Notes: generated from the letters alone by a model not told the origin. Shown: positions 10,335-22,330, counted from the first letter of the stretch. The stretch is DNA of 64,000 bases from Siphonodentalium dalli (GCA_032622095.1 CP136068.1:128593989-128657988); one strand, 5' to 3'. Numbers and translations are program-made.

Positions 10335-11425
10335 GAACAACAGGTACAGCAGAATCAGCGTGTGTGGAACAACAGGTACAATAGAATCAGCGTGTGAGGA
10401 ACAACATGTACAGCAGACTCAGTGTGTGTGGAACAACAGGTACAATAGAATCAGCGTGTGTGGAACAACAGGTACAGCAGAATCAGCGTGTGTGGAACAA
10501 CAGGTACAATAGAATCAGCGTGTGTGGAACAACGGGTACAGCAGAATCAGCGTGTGGGGAACAACAGGTACAGCAGAATCAGTGTGTGTGTGGAACAACA
10601 TGTACAATAGAATCAGCGTGTGTGGAACAACAGGTACAACGGACTCAGCGTGTGTGGAACAACATGTACAGCAGAATCAGCGTGTGTGGAACATGTACAG
10701 CAGAATCAGTGTGTGTGGAACAACATGTACAGCAGACTCAGTGTGTGTGTGGAACAACATGTACAGCAGAATCAGCGTGTGTGGAACAACAGGTACAGCA
10801 GACTCAGCGTGTGTGGAACAACATGTACAGCAGAATCAGCGTGTGTGGAACAACATGTACAGCAGAATCAGTGTGTGTGTGGAACAACATGTACAGCAGA
10901 CTCAGTGTGTGTGTGGAACAACAGGTACAACAGACTCAGTGTGTGTGGAACAACAGACTCAGTGTGTGTGGAACAACATGTACAGCCGACTCAGCGTGTG
11001 TGGAACAACAGGTACAGCAGACTCAGTTTGTGTGGAACAACAGGTACAGCAGACTCAGTTTGTGTGGAACAACAGGTACAACAGACTCAGCTTGTGTGGA
11101 ACAACAGGTACAGCGGACTCAGTGTGTGATGAACAACCGGTACAGCCGACTCAGTGTGTGAGGAACAACAGGTACAACAGACTCAGCAAGTGTGGAACAA
11201 CAGGTACAACAGACTCAGCTTGTGTGGAACAACAGGTACAACAGACTCTTCGCAGCAAGTGTGGAACAACTGGTACAAGGTACAATAGACTCAGCGTGTG
11301 TGGAACAACAGGTACAACATACTCAGCGTGTGTGGTGCAATAGACTCAGCGTGTGTGGAACAACAGATACAACATACTCAGCGTGTGTGGAACAACAGAT
11401 ACAACATACTCAGTGTGTTTGGAAG
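10258..11425 (+). repeat. 32-bp minisatellite (about 36 units)
   Basis: Tandem units of about 32 bp with a core like GTGTGTGGAACAACAGGTAC followed by AGCAGAATCAGC; a (GT)n run sits at about 10303-10333. The unit is not a multiple of three and lacks stops on the plus strand, so long overlapping plus-strand ORFs appear in all three frames with a 32-residue period (NNRYSRISVCGTT..., CVEQQVQQTQRV...). I read these as by-products of the repeat. It ends about 25 bp before the GPCR ATG. Confidence 0.92.
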
Positions 11426-11450
11426 CACGGATGTCTACGTGCAGCAAAAT

Positions 11451-13129
11451 ATGAACTCCACGGAAAGAAGTGGGAACGTTGAAAGCATCGCGCTCGTTGC
11501 AGATTGGTTATGGAGGACCGTGGGTTCCGTGCACTCTTAGAACAAATGTGTATAAATACTACACAAAATGTGTTACATTTGATCTTAAAAAAAATTGTGT
11601 AGAAATGACACATGACATATAATTATTAAATGTGTCGGTGGAATATCATCAACGTTGAATATGATTGAATATGTGAGTGTATCATAGTTATTAGATGAAA
11701 TGTGTTATATTGGAGACACAAAACTCGTAAAGGCTACAACAGAACAAACAATTGGCAACAGCTTTAAACTTTGTTATACACTATGTTTGTGTAAAAACTG
11801 AATAACACATAATTGTGTAGCACAAAGTTTTAAAGCAGCTGCCAATTTTTTATTATGGCAGCTTTTACGAGGTTTATGTCTCAAATCGAACATATCTCAT
11901 CTATTAAATATAATATACTCACATATTCACTCATATTCAATGTTGAGAAAATTCCACCGACACATTATGTCATGTTGCATTTCTACACAATTTTGTTTAA
12001 GATCAAATGTAACACATATTGTGTAGTATTTATACACATTTGTTCTAAGAGTGTGATACTCATTTCTGGAACTATCGGGAACATTCTAGTGATAGTTGTG
12101 TTCAAGAGGAAGACGATGCAGAAAACACCGATGTATATAAGTTTTATTTGCCTCTCAATCTTCGACACTTTAGATTTACATTTTGCAGGTACCTGGAATC
12201 GTGTCGAGTATCGTGGAATTTGACGTCCAGGCGATCAGCACATTGACATGTGTGTCATACTGGTTTTTATCTTACACACTTACGGGGGAGTCGACGTGTA
12301 TTCGCGCTATTTTGGTAGTATAGAGAACCATGGCCGTGTTGTTTCCTTTAACCAGCCCAAAATTGACGAACAAGAGAATGGTAATTGAACTGACAATAAC
12401 AACGTTGCTGAATGCTACTCTGAGCGCTCACCAGTTGGGCAGGATAACTTTCGGAGAAGGGCCTCACAGAAGTTGCCTGTACGGAGGAAGTCAATGGTAG
12501 TTAATTATCGTGGATTAAATTGGATTACTATCATTAGGTGGTTAGTGCCTTTCACGATTGTCCTGGTCGGCAACATGGCCCTATTTGTTTCAATGCGAAA
12601 AACTAGAAAAACAGTAGCAATGTTTAGAGATGAAAATAACTCGAGCGAACGAAGAGACTCGAATTCGACCATTTCCATTCTGATTGCGACGACCGTGCAA
12701 TGCATGGTTTTCAACCTACCCGGAAGCCTATTCATGTTGATTTTAGGAGTTGGTCCATATTATAAGGAACTCAACACGATTAAACTCCGGGCAACTTATT
12801 CAATGCTACTCCTTTGGATCGCATTCAACACAAGTCTGAACTGTTTCACATACACAGTAAGTAGCAGTAGGTATCGGTGGGGGTATGCAACGCCATCGGG
12901 CGGAACTCGACGAGAAAGAACAAGGCGACGTCGCCTGCTCCACGAACAATTGAAGCTGAACGACAAATTTAGAAACTGGTCAAAGACAAACTTTTTCAAA
13001 AATGATTCTTTCAAAATTTGTCTGGACAATGTCTTAGAAATTCGTTTACATGCGATTTATGTGACACCTCAATTTGACATCTTTCGTAATGAAATACTAC
13101 TGATAACAATTACAAATTGGTTATGGTAG
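11451..13129 (+). pseudogene. Rhodopsin-class GPCR pseudogene, interrupted by a MITE
   Basis: A single-exon class A GPCR can be followed end to end. ATG at 11451 starts MNSTERSGN (an N-glycosylation site). TM1 is ADWLWRTVGSV, then, after the inserted MITE, ILISGTIGNILVIVVF with the TM1 Gly-Asn. TM2 is TPMYISFICLSIFDTLDL, and TM3 LTCVSYWFLSYTLTG. The DRY position reads stop-R-T: TAG at 12321-12323 replaces the acidic residue. Next come TM4, an extracellular Cys (HRSCLYGG), TM5 WLVPFTIVLVGNMALFV, TM6 ISILIATTVQCMVFNLPGSL, TM7 LLLWIAFNTSLNCFTYT and helix-8-like SSSRYR. Defects are the 522-bp insertion in TM1, a frameshift near 12182-12192, the TAG, and a second frameshift near 12480-12497. It looks like a member of an invertebrate peptide-receptor-like expansion; the ligand is unknown. 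Confidence 0.88.
11532..12053 (+). mobile_element. 522-bp palindromic MITE inserted in GPCR TM1
   Basis: It begins CACTCTTAGAACAAATG and ends with the exact reverse complement. The two arms (about 11532-11740 and 11850-12053) are inverted copies with small indels; further inverted sequence fills the centre. The flanking host bases TG occur on both sides (11530-11531, 12054-12055), a 2-bp target duplication. Removing the element plus one TG restores VGS-V-ILISG across TM1, which fixes the insertion point to the base. No transposase ORF. Confidence 0.9.
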
Positions 13130-13448
13130 TCGCATAATGACCTACAACTGCTAACAATTACGAATTGGTTATGGTAGTCGCATAATGAACTACTACTTAT
13201 AACAATTACGAATTGGTTATGGTAGTCGCACAATGAACTACTACTGCTAACAATTACGAATTGGTTATGGTAGTCGCACAATGAACTACTACTGCTAACA
13301 ATTACGAATTGGTTATGGTAGTCGCACAATGAACTACTACTGCTAACAAGTACGAATTGGTTATGGAAGTCGCACAATGAACTACTACTGCTAACAATTA
13401 CGAATTGGTTATGGAAGTCGCACAATGAACTACTACAACTGCTAACAA
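13085..13448 (+). repeat. 48-bp minisatellite (about 7.5 units)
   Basis: Tandem 48-bp units containing CTAACAATTACGAATTGG and TTATGGTAGTCGCACAATG. Because 48 is a multiple of three, the minus strand is open through the array as a 16-residue repeat (SSSSLCDYHNQFVIVS). It starts within the last codons of the GPCR pseudogene. A coding role is not supported. Confidence 0.92.
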
Positions 13449-14009
13449 ACACGAAATTAAAATTCCGAATTCATATAAACAATGTACATGTATATAACCA
13501 TGCTCGGAAGATTCTTGGAATTATAACTAGAACATTTCAACAGTCGGATGCTGATACATTCAGGAAGTTATACGTTCAATTCAAATTAAATTAAATTTAT
13601 TAGTATTCTGATCATCAAGGTAGATATAACAGAAACATGGTTATTACAAATATCGATGCAAATATAAATTTGTTTTGCATGAATGCACATTTAGATATAT
13701 AATATAGTTGTGTGTCTTGATCTGTATATAATTATATATATTTTTTCTGACAGATTATTGTTATTAATTTCGGCGTAATGGTTACGTGTTCGGTCACTGG
13801 ATATGGATTTTGAATGGTTTAAGTGATTCAGCCTCAAGGGGAGATTGTAGTATATACTCTTGGCGCTTATCAAATAAGCGCATCTACAGCGATAAACTAT
13901 TATATTGGTGTTGGGGTCCTTCTTTATACAATTTGGTACATGTAAGAAACAAATATGTTATATCGGTATATTTTGAAAGTGTGTTACTTGTTTGTCTGAA
14001 AGTGTAGCT

Positions 14010-14240
14010 TCAAGAGTTCCGAAATATATCAATGATCTTTTTTATAAAAACTGAGAGATTCTTGGTAATTCTTCTGTTGCGGTTATTGAATAGTGCTGCT
14101 AACTTGTTAGCGTTTGGTCTCTGGTAATAGTATGGTCTCAGGTATTGTACGCGTATGTCTTGGAGTTCAATACATTTAAGGATGACATGATACTCATCGC
14201 CACGTGACAATGGTAAGATCACCAAACTATAGCCCCACAA
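14010..14240 (-). mobile_element. LINE ORF2 C-terminal fragment
   Basis: Encodes RGDEYHVILKCIELQDIRVQ, YLRPYYYQRPNANKLAALFN and LSVFIKKIIDIFRNS before a stop. It matches the fragment at 8010-8303 over GDEYH..I.KC and RPYYxxRPNxxKL. 5'-truncated relic. Confidence 0.78.
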
Positions 14241-14527
14241 TTACAGAACTTGAGCAACAGAAACAGACTATAGTGAGATTTAATTAGATGTTGGTGAAAT
14301 TCAGGCGACTACGTGGCCATTTAGTCAAAACTTATAAATATATCACTGACCATTAAAATGTTAAAACAGAAACTCTTTTCCAAAGTGCATTGTATGGTAA
14401 TACAAGAGGACACAGTCAGAAGCTACAACTTCGTAATGCAACACAGATGTAGCAAAAATACTTCTTCTGCCAAAGAGTAGTGATTTTGTGGAACAATTTG
14501 CCACATTTCGTCGTTGGTGTTGGAACT

Positions 14528-14952
14528 TTAACCCTTTACCCAACAAAACGGCCAAAAACGCCCAAATAAAGCTTCAACAGCCTAAAATATCTTCGGTCTG
14601 TCTCAATAACACCATACAAATATGGATATCATTGGAACCGGTTGATTGACCACATTGTGATGGTTACAGTTATGCCCTGTGCCAATGCATTCTCTTATAT
14701 ATGCGAGTCGACCATAGGTCGCCTCGCATATATAAGAGAATGCATTGGCCTACATTCTTTAACAATTTTATAATTTTTTCTTACATTTTTTAACAATTTT
14801 TATAATATTTTTCTACATTCTTTGACAATTTTATCATTTTTAATATGTGTTAAGCCAATGCATTCTCTTATATATGCGAGGCGACCTATGGTCGACTCGC
14901 ATATATAAGAGAATGCATTGGCACAGGGCCGTTCTGTTGGGTAAAGGGTTAA
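14528..14952. mobile_element. TTAA-flanked double-hairpin MITE (copy 2)
   Basis: TTAA at both ends, termini CCCTTTACCCAACA, and the same two mirror-image hairpins as at 3583. They lie at about 14674-14750 and 14852-14923, with AATTTTATAA repeats between them. Confidence 0.9.
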
Positions 14953-15208
14953 CCGATTTTAAAAGGATGATCGACTCCTATCTATACGACAATAAAATAT
15001 GAATTTTATTGTTGAAACCCCATTTTGTGATATTGTATTACATTTATTGCTATTCGAGTCCGTTTGTGAGAAAATATTGCCGTTCAAACTTATTGCCACT
15101 CGCAGTACGGTGCTATGATTCTGTTTGCTGTCATTAGTTTTTACTTACACGGACATGGTTCATTCGGGCTTGCATACTATGTGTGAGTAATTTGGAAGGA
15201 GATATAAG

Positions 15209-16085
15209 ATACACCCTAAATCTAGTTGGATAAGAAGTTATCCAACAGTCAATCAACCGTTGTATGCCCACAGCACCTATCTACGTTGTGTGGAAAGTTG
15301 CATGACAATTTTGTTGGATACACTTTTACACAACGTTGCATATATATTTACTACCAACGGTTGTATGTTAATTATACAACGTGTTGGATGAAATTTCACA
15401 CAACACTCAATCAACGTTAATTGCCCACAGCACCTATCTACGTTTATTGAACTGTTGGGTGTTGGGTAGAGTTGGATGACATTTGTTGATTGGAAAGTTT
15501 AACCAACTTTGATTGGAAAGTAAAATGGGGCAAGACGTCGTGGATAGCTTTGCCGGTATAGTATACCTTTGTTATAATTATTCTTTGTACGATAAACTGA
15601 TTATGTAGACTTTATGTGTTGAGTGTATGAGTGTACTACTGTAGTCAAATTAGTGCCGTCAGCTGTTGTGTAAATTTGTAAACTTCAAAATTTGGCAAAT
15701 AGCCAAATATAAATAAATATACACTCAATACATAAAGCCTACATAATCAATGTGTCGTACAAAGAATAATTATAACAAAGGTATACTATACCGGAAAAGC
15801 TATACACGACGTCTTGTCCCATTTTTCAGTCGCTCAGGGGTTTTTTTCACGCAGTCGTCCATATTTGGAGCCAAAACTCGCATGCTCGCCCGCACCGGAA
15901 ACGCGCTGCTATTGGATGACCCGGTCATGTGGCTGTTTCATCCAATGTTGTATGAAAGTAATACCACAGAAGACAGTTCACGCAATCAGTTGTGTACATC
16001 GTACTAAACGGTTGGATAATAAGTACACAACAAATTCGCACCCAACGAGTTGTATACAACGTTCATCCAACTAGATTTAGGGTGT
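15209..16085. mobile_element. Non-autonomous DNA transposon with 20+ bp TIRs and a nested palindrome
   Basis: Terminal inverted repeats ACACCCTAAATCTAGTTGG (15212 onward and ending about 16084) flanked by TA suggest a Tc1/mariner-type target. The phrase GCCCACAGCACCTATCTACG occurs twice in the left part. A second element is nested inside at about 15520-15830: its arms (GGGCAAGACGTCGTG, GGTATAGTATACCTTTGTT) are inverted around the centre near 15675. No transposase remains. Confidence 0.78.
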
Positions 16086-16267
16086 AGGTTGACAAATACA
16101 AGAAATATCGATATACCGGCTGTATATTCTCTGAAAAATACTTTCCATAGTCGATGCACATCTATATATACTTAATTGCCTATCGTACATGTATACGCCC
16201 ACCAAGCCCACCATTACGTTATGTAAAACTTGAAGAAACATTATACTAAACTAACGGGCACAACATG

Positions 16268-16545
16268 ACGTTATATTGACGAAATAACGGAGATATGAAG
16301 AAATTTAAAAAAAAAAAAAAAAAAATTTAAAAAGCTCTTTTTTACCGAAGAAATTTATATTTACTAAATAGCAAAAAGCTATTTTTAAAGAGCGTTTTTT
16401 TCCTTTCGAAAAAGTGATTTTTAAGAATAACCCCCCAAAATCCACACACCACCAACTATAGGTGAATTTGACTTATATACGACCGAAGTTGATCATTTTT
16501 GATGTTGTAAATTGTTTCAGAGATCTCCGTTATTTCGTTGAAAAG
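16268..16545. repeat. Short inverted-repeat element
   Basis: GACGAAATAACGGAGAT at about 16271 is inverted at about 16518 (ATCTCCGTTATTTCGTT). In between is a poly-A run (16303-16326) and AAGAGC/GCTCTTT pairs. The same TCTCCGTTATTTCGTC phrase is repeated in tandem at about 20625-20700. Confidence 0.55.
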
Positions 16546-16558
16546 AAAATACGTTCTA

Positions 16559-16731
16559 CAGTAATGCCCAAAGTAATTGACCACTTAACCACAGCAGAAT
16601 TATGGGTAATTTTTCAGGATTTAGTCGGAAATATGGCTTGTTGCCATTCATCGGAAAGCTCTCGGCTAAATCCTGAAAAATTACCCATAATTCTGATGTG
16701 GTTAAGTGGTCATTTACTTTGGGCATTACTG
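16559..16731. mobile_element. CAGTAATGCCC palindromic MITE, complete copy
   Basis: CAGTAATGCCCAAAGTAA and its inverse bound the copy. The arms include AACCACAGCAGAATTATGG and TTTAGTCGGAAATATGGC, and they fold back at about 16648-16660. Confidence 0.9.
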
Positions 16732-16799
16732 TATATGGCATTATTGGGTTATCACCCATCCGATACTGTGTCCGTATGGCATGACCATTATTAAGATGC

Positions 16800-18185
16800 A
16801 TATAACAGTGGTGAGGTCGATGTTCGTATACGGTAGAAATTATCTATATATAGATTATAAACAATGACTGTTATTATATACGTATTTATATCTGATAATG
16901 CTATGCGAATCGGGTGGTCTAATATCGTCTGGTTTCAGGTTATCAATATCCGACCATGCTTACCTTCACAGGTTAAATCCGCACACGTTCGATTGACTGT
17001 TCCAAATAACAGCGATTTAACCGTTTATAATGTGTATCTAAAATTAACATTTTGAATAGTACGTATGATACTATTATATTCTGCGTTAGAGTGAATACAA
17101 CTCTAATAACACGTGTACTCAAACTAGATCAATACAGTGCTATATCCCAGTCCGTTGCCATAATAGATCATTATGTTGACTCTCTCCTCGCGGGAGAGAA
17201 TGGCATTGTGTTTGTATTATTTACAATAGCTGTGTGGTCATTCAAAGTAATAAAACAGAGTTACGTCCCCGACTATTCATAAAAAATAACACACATAAAT
17301 GGTTAAACTCCAGGCAGTGTTATCTCCCATCGCTCCTCTGAGATACCACTGCCATAAGGACATTAATTTGTAAGGAATTCTTACGTGTTTTTAGTTCTTA
17401 TGTTTTGGGATTAAAATTGTCTATGTCTGGCTCAGTTCAAATTGTTCTTATCAATACCGAAAGAATTACCATTATTGCAAACTTAAAAAACAATTTGGTG
17501 GTCAAAACAAGATAATAGGTGAGTAAATAGTAGTAAATACAGTTCCGCGACGATATGTAAAAATAGATTTATCGTCTGCAAAGTACACTCACTGTGGCAG
17601 TCAGGCAGTGATATATCACAACGATAGCGTAGAGGGCGCTGTATGGAGTTTGATAAATGGTTTTCCATACGGCGCTATCAGTATACTGCATTAAAGACAT
17701 TATTCACGCCAATCGGGTGTATACTGGTGGGGAAATGTTAGATCGCCATGTGTCGCCGAATGAGCCGTGTGTCTGTGGAGCTTTTATAAATAGATAATTG
17801 GTTTTTCCTTTTTCCGGTTGTGACAATTCGCAGTAGGTCCATGTTTGCGGAGTTCTATTTGCGGAGTTCCCAGAATTCGCGGAGATCGCCTAAAATGGTC
17901 GAAATATGTTGATTTTAATGAGGGAACGGGTGCGTATATGTCAATTGATACGTATTTTAAACAAATAACGACACGATCATCATAACAGTGGTTTGTTCTA
18001 TCAATCATATCATGATCATGATCATCATAATACGTAACAAGTCTTGCGACTTTTCGTCCCTATATAACATTATTTGCAATGCTTGTTTACAAATATATCT
18101 ATCGTCATTCGGTATTTACGTGTTAATTTACTTTAGTAAAAAGGGAAATAGTATTCAAGGGAAATAGTATTCAACCAACTGATAG
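16800..18185. other. Intergenic, no gene seen
   Basis: AT-rich with only short ORFs lacking motifs or splice-consistent structure. Small local palindromes (for example ATCATGATCATGATCAT near 18006) are present. I see nothing I can name. Confidence 0.5.
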
Positions 18186-18189
18186 ATGC

Positions 18190-19738
18190 TATAAGTCTGA
18201 TCATGCCATGCTACTGTGCCAACAACCTTGGCCTTGATGTGGAATGTCAATCTTCACCTCCTGCTCTAATCTGAGCATTGCTGAATGCGCTCGTGAACGC
18301 GAGACGAACGGCTATTAAAACGACGATAGCAACAGCGGTTGAAATAAAAATGCTCAGCATTCGTTTTCGTTTTATCTCATTTATTTTTGAATATAGAATG
18401 TCACTGTTGTTATCCAAATCGAACAATTAGGCTTCTGATTAACTAGTATTGAGTTAACTTGATATTAATTATTGAAATAAATATTGATGTTGGCAGATGT
18501 TGGCATATTTTTTTCATGATAAAGAACGAAATATCTCTCTATCAATTTTCTTTGTGGAATATACACCTATTTCGTGCTATATTTTTTTTTAGTAAATCTC
18601 GTCATATTTACTTAAAGAGCGACCCAGTACTAGCTAGCATATATATTTATGTGTATGCCACCATCAACAATGATGTCTGCAATAAAGAGCGTTTACTGTT
18701 GTATAATTTCTTTGTGAATCATAAGCCTTTTTGTTTATTTTATTCCGATAGGCCTATATTTAGCTTTATTTAATAATGCATTTAAAAGTAATTAATAAAC
18801 TAGAGTGCATTGAATAAAGAGCTACCATTCTCTAACTGATTAAATTACATAGATCGCCAGCCCTTTTATTTATTATAGTGATATGCTTTAAAGAAATATA
18901 AGGGCTGGCGATATCATGTAATTCAATCAGTTAGATAATGAACGCTCTTTATTCAATGGCATACCTAAAATAAAGAGCGTTTAGTCAGTGGGACATATAC
19001 ATGTAAGTAAGTGCGTGCTATGTAAACTAAACAACTGATTGTTACAATAAACGGCTTTCAAGGCTGGACAAAAACACACTCAAAAATGATTAAATTTGGT
19101 TTATTGTATAACTATATAAATACAGAGGTTATTTTTTTTAGAATTTTCTATTCTCTAGCTAGCGTCAAAATAAGAGCGTAATATTAGCCTTCCCAGGGTT
19201 CCCTATCTATATGGTTCACTACCCTAGTTCAACACAAATTAACAGTTCAAAACTACACGACAAGTAGGATGTTCAATTACGCTATAAATCTAATTGATTT
19301 TCTGAAATGTGTAAGACTGATCAGTGTGACTTTAATATACAAATAGAAAGCAGATTATAATTTAGTTTCATCAAACTGAATCCTACTGTTCCCACGCCAT
19401 GGAACAAAACGCTCTTTATTATAAGTGTCAGTTGTGTGGTCCACTGAGTCTAATTTTGAATATACGTAAGCTCTTTGAAATATTTTGATTCTATTGCATT
19501 AGCACAACATACACGTCGCATATTATATTTAATGTTTGCAAGCAGTTTTACCAAATATACCTTCATATACCATGCTTCAAACGCACAAACATACAGATCA
19601 GTGATAGACGGGCTTTCGATCTTTCGATCATCATACCGCACCAAGGGGAGAAACTCTATCTTGCATGTTTGAAAGTTGGCACAGTAGTGTGGCACGCTAT
19701 ATCAAGGCCAAGGTAGTGTGGCATGATCAGACTTATAG
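18190..19738. mobile_element. Possible 1.55-kb element bounded by ~38-bp inverted repeats
   Basis: ATAAGTCTGATCATGCCA...CCTTGGCCTTGAT at about 18191-18239 is inverted at about 19701-19738. The interior holds a separate palindrome (18808-18965) and scattered AATAAAGAGCG phrases. No transposase ORF; the minus ORF at 19450-19695 has no recognisable motif. Confidence 0.5.
18808..18965. mobile_element. Palindromic MITE
   Basis: ATTGAATAAAGAGC, TCTAACTGATTAAATTACAT and ATCGCCAGCCCTTTTA on the left are matched by the inverse on the right, with a short AT-rich loop near 18872-18895. Confidence 0.78.
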
Positions 19739-19878
19739 GAATCACTGAACTAAATGGTTTCCCATAGGCGACAGTGTTAACGTTTCGGCCAAATTTACTG
19801 AATTGAAGCCTGCAGGCCATACCAGTGATGTTTACCCAGCTAGATTGACATCAGTTGATCACGAAAATGCAAGAAAAA

Positions 19879-20300
19879 TCATAGGTCATGTGCACAGGGG
19901 CCTGTAACGCGCTCCGCTGTCCGCCCCCCTTTTGCACTGCCCATATACGCCGCCCTATATACGCGCCTTCTTCGCGTTAATGGAACATTATATAGACAAG
20001 GGGCTCTGTAGAAATTCAACGTTTCATCATCGCTTGGAAGTCGCACAAATTTAGCCCATTCACCCCAGTAATGATAACGATATATACACGGATGGATCGG
20101 CAAAGAATTCATCTTTCAATAAATACCACAAACTCCCATCAGAAACATTCATACACGTTGCATTTGATAAAATTTTAAACACCGAATATTGTCTCCGGAG
20201 AGCGTATTTTTTAGATTTGATCTGGCTCAAAATCAATGGCCGACATGTGCCTCTAAATTCACCACCCATACAGTTTACTATCATTAAAAACCGACCAAAG
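19879..20300 (-). other. Unrecognised protein-like open stretches
   Basis: Two overlapping minus-strand ORFs in different frames (20060-20284: GTCRPLILSQIKSKKYALRR; 19879-20112: AKFVRLPSDDETLNFYRAPC) have less low-complexity bias than the surroundings. No family is recognised, no splice structure was found, and they may be a decayed gene or element. Confidence 0.2.
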
Positions 20301-20918
20301 GATCAACTAAATATCTGGAACTTAGTGATTTCTTGTCGGATAATAATTTATTTACTCATACAAATCAACACATTGTCAGTAAACAATTCTAATAGAGGAG
20401 AAATCTGTCGATAATTCCAACTTTAAAAAAAATAATTTGTCAAGTCACACAGTTCCTAATTTTAATATTCATTGTGACCTGACCTTTCCGTGACTGACAT
20501 AATAGAAACAGCTAATCACCGCCAAACAGATCAACTTTTGTGAAATATAAGTCAAATTCTTCCCTTGGGTGGGTGGGCTTGGGGGAGGTTTGGGGTACGC
20601 TCTTTAAAAACACTTCTTCGAATATTTCCGTTATTTCGTCAACAACTCTTCTTCAAATATCTCCGTTATTTCGTCAAAAACACTTCTTCTCATACAAATC
20701 ACCGTTATTTAGCAAATTAATATTATTTATAGAGTTATTGCCCTTCATATTAAATATGAAGCTAACATGCAGGATTAGAAAAACATGTCTTCATTTAGTG
20801 GACAATCCCAAGCTCGCGTGCCACGCGTGGTTGGATTGTCCATTTATCAATGACCATTTTAGGTACCGATTGTCCATTTATAAGTGGACAATCCTTGAAG
20901 AATTGCCTGGTTAAGACC

Positions 20919-21075
20919 GGGGGGGGGGGGGAGGGGTCGGAAAAAAAATTCAGGCATGTATGGCATTTTTTCCCTTTCGATCATTTTTTGTACCCACCCA
21001 CCCCCACCGCCAAATTGTTTTCCGTTTTCGGCAGTTTTTTTCCGACCATTTTTCAACACCCACCCCCCCTTTTAA
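20919..21075. repeat. G-tract dispersed repeat
   Basis: A G run at about 20919-20935, then TCGGAAAAAAAATTCAGGCA and CCACCCACCCCC blocks, close to the copy at 4310-4500. The ORFs here are not genes. Confidence 0.72.
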
Positions 21076-21829
21076 CACTAAAACAGAGATTTGCCGGGGG
21101 AAATTCACTGTAAACAGCTGTATATGAATGTCGGTGCATACTATTTATCATGGATGTTAACATGGACATGTAAATAGGAATGAGTCATTTTGAGGTCATT
21201 CGGCCAAAAAAACATGGCTGCCAGCGGCCATCTTGGATTTCAAAATTTGCAACAAAATACAACACGATAACTGCCTGCAGTCAGTTTACCAGTTAGAATT
21301 ACATTATTTCTCTCATTCAAAGTGGTTTTGAAGCCCAACTCATTGCCAAACACTAAAACGAGAGGCCGATCACGATCGGCAGATGTTAACCCATCCCTTG
21401 GCGATAGTAAATTACTATGATCGGAATCATAAATGAGAGTTTTGGTGTTGAATTATAGAGTATACTTTTATGTACTATTATAGAAAAATTATTTGAATTT
21501 ATGGGTCACTAGCATTTATATAAGAGAATGCACTGGTACAGCTAAACCACCACAGCCTTGGGTTAAATATGAAAGGTGGCCAGGACATGGAATACTTGGG
21601 TTAAGAGAGTTTACAATAACCAGAGTAAGAGTGCAAATTAATTAGATAGAGCTACTGCCTATAAGCCTGTGTCCTGTCCCTCAAAAACATAGCTGGTTTC
21701 ACCTCACACTAATGTCTAAAAATAACTCTAATTATCAATAACTCAGATACCTTTTGTCTCTCACAGAGTTAAAGTTTTACTGCTGGTAATCAATTAGTTG
21801 TTGACTGCTATGGTTATCTGTTCAATTCT

Positions 21830-22330
21830 TAGTTGAAAAAGGGCCATAACTCTGGTATAAAATGTTGGATCTAACCCATATTCAATCTCGATTTGTATTT
21901 TGAGTTGAGAAACTCGCATGCAAAATTTCGTTCTTATCCGTTGAAAAATGGTTGATTTATCAAAATATGCAGAAATTCTATGTCAAAGAGCCATAACTCC
22001 ATTGAAAAATATCGGATCAAACCCATATTCGAACTCGATCTGTAATTTGGTCCGAGAAACTTGCATACCAAATTTGATTCTGATCAGATAAAAAAAATTT
22101 GAGTTATGGTAGCATGCATGAATTCTAAGTCGAAAAAGGGCCATAACTCCGTAAAAAAAACTCGGATCGAACCCATATTGGAACTCGATCTGTATTTGGT
22201 GCTGAGAAATTCATATACAAAATTTGGTTCCGATCAGATAGAACATATTTCAGTTATCGCACCATGCGTAAAGTGTCTACAGGCAGACAGACAGACAGAC
22301 AGACGGACGGACGGACTAACGACGAGTGGT
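21830..22330 (+). repeat. Divergent ~150-bp tandem repeats ending in (CAGA)n/(GGAC)n
   Basis: GGGCCATAACTC-type phrases recur at about 21842, 21988 and 22140, each followed by GGATC.AACCCATATT..AACTCGATCTG and GAGAAACT.GCATAC.AAATTT. The array ends in (CAGA)n and (GGAC)n at about 22285-22320. This is a common non-LTR or SINE-like 3' structure in invertebrate genomes; no protein is implied. Confidence 0.72.

Noticed and set aside
10394-11343. Long plus-strand ORFs (up to 273 residues) in the 10.3-11.4 kb region as a repetitive secreted protein gene
   Set aside because: They are overlapping frames of one 32-bp minisatellite; no start context, signal peptide or codon bias distinguishes a coding frame.
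12473-13129. The 218-residue ORF as a separate functional protein
   Set aside because: It contains only TM5-TM7 of the GPCR and starts at a frameshift; TM1-TM4 lie upstream in other frames.
13069-13452. 127-residue minus-strand SSSSLCDYHNQFVIVS repeat protein
   Set aside because: The 48-bp array is a multiple of three, so openness is expected; it overlaps the GPCR pseudogene end and has no flanking gene structure.
16462-16801. ORFs of 81-110 residues on both strands in the 16.5-16.8 kb palindrome
   Set aside because: Mirror translations of a palindromic MITE arm.
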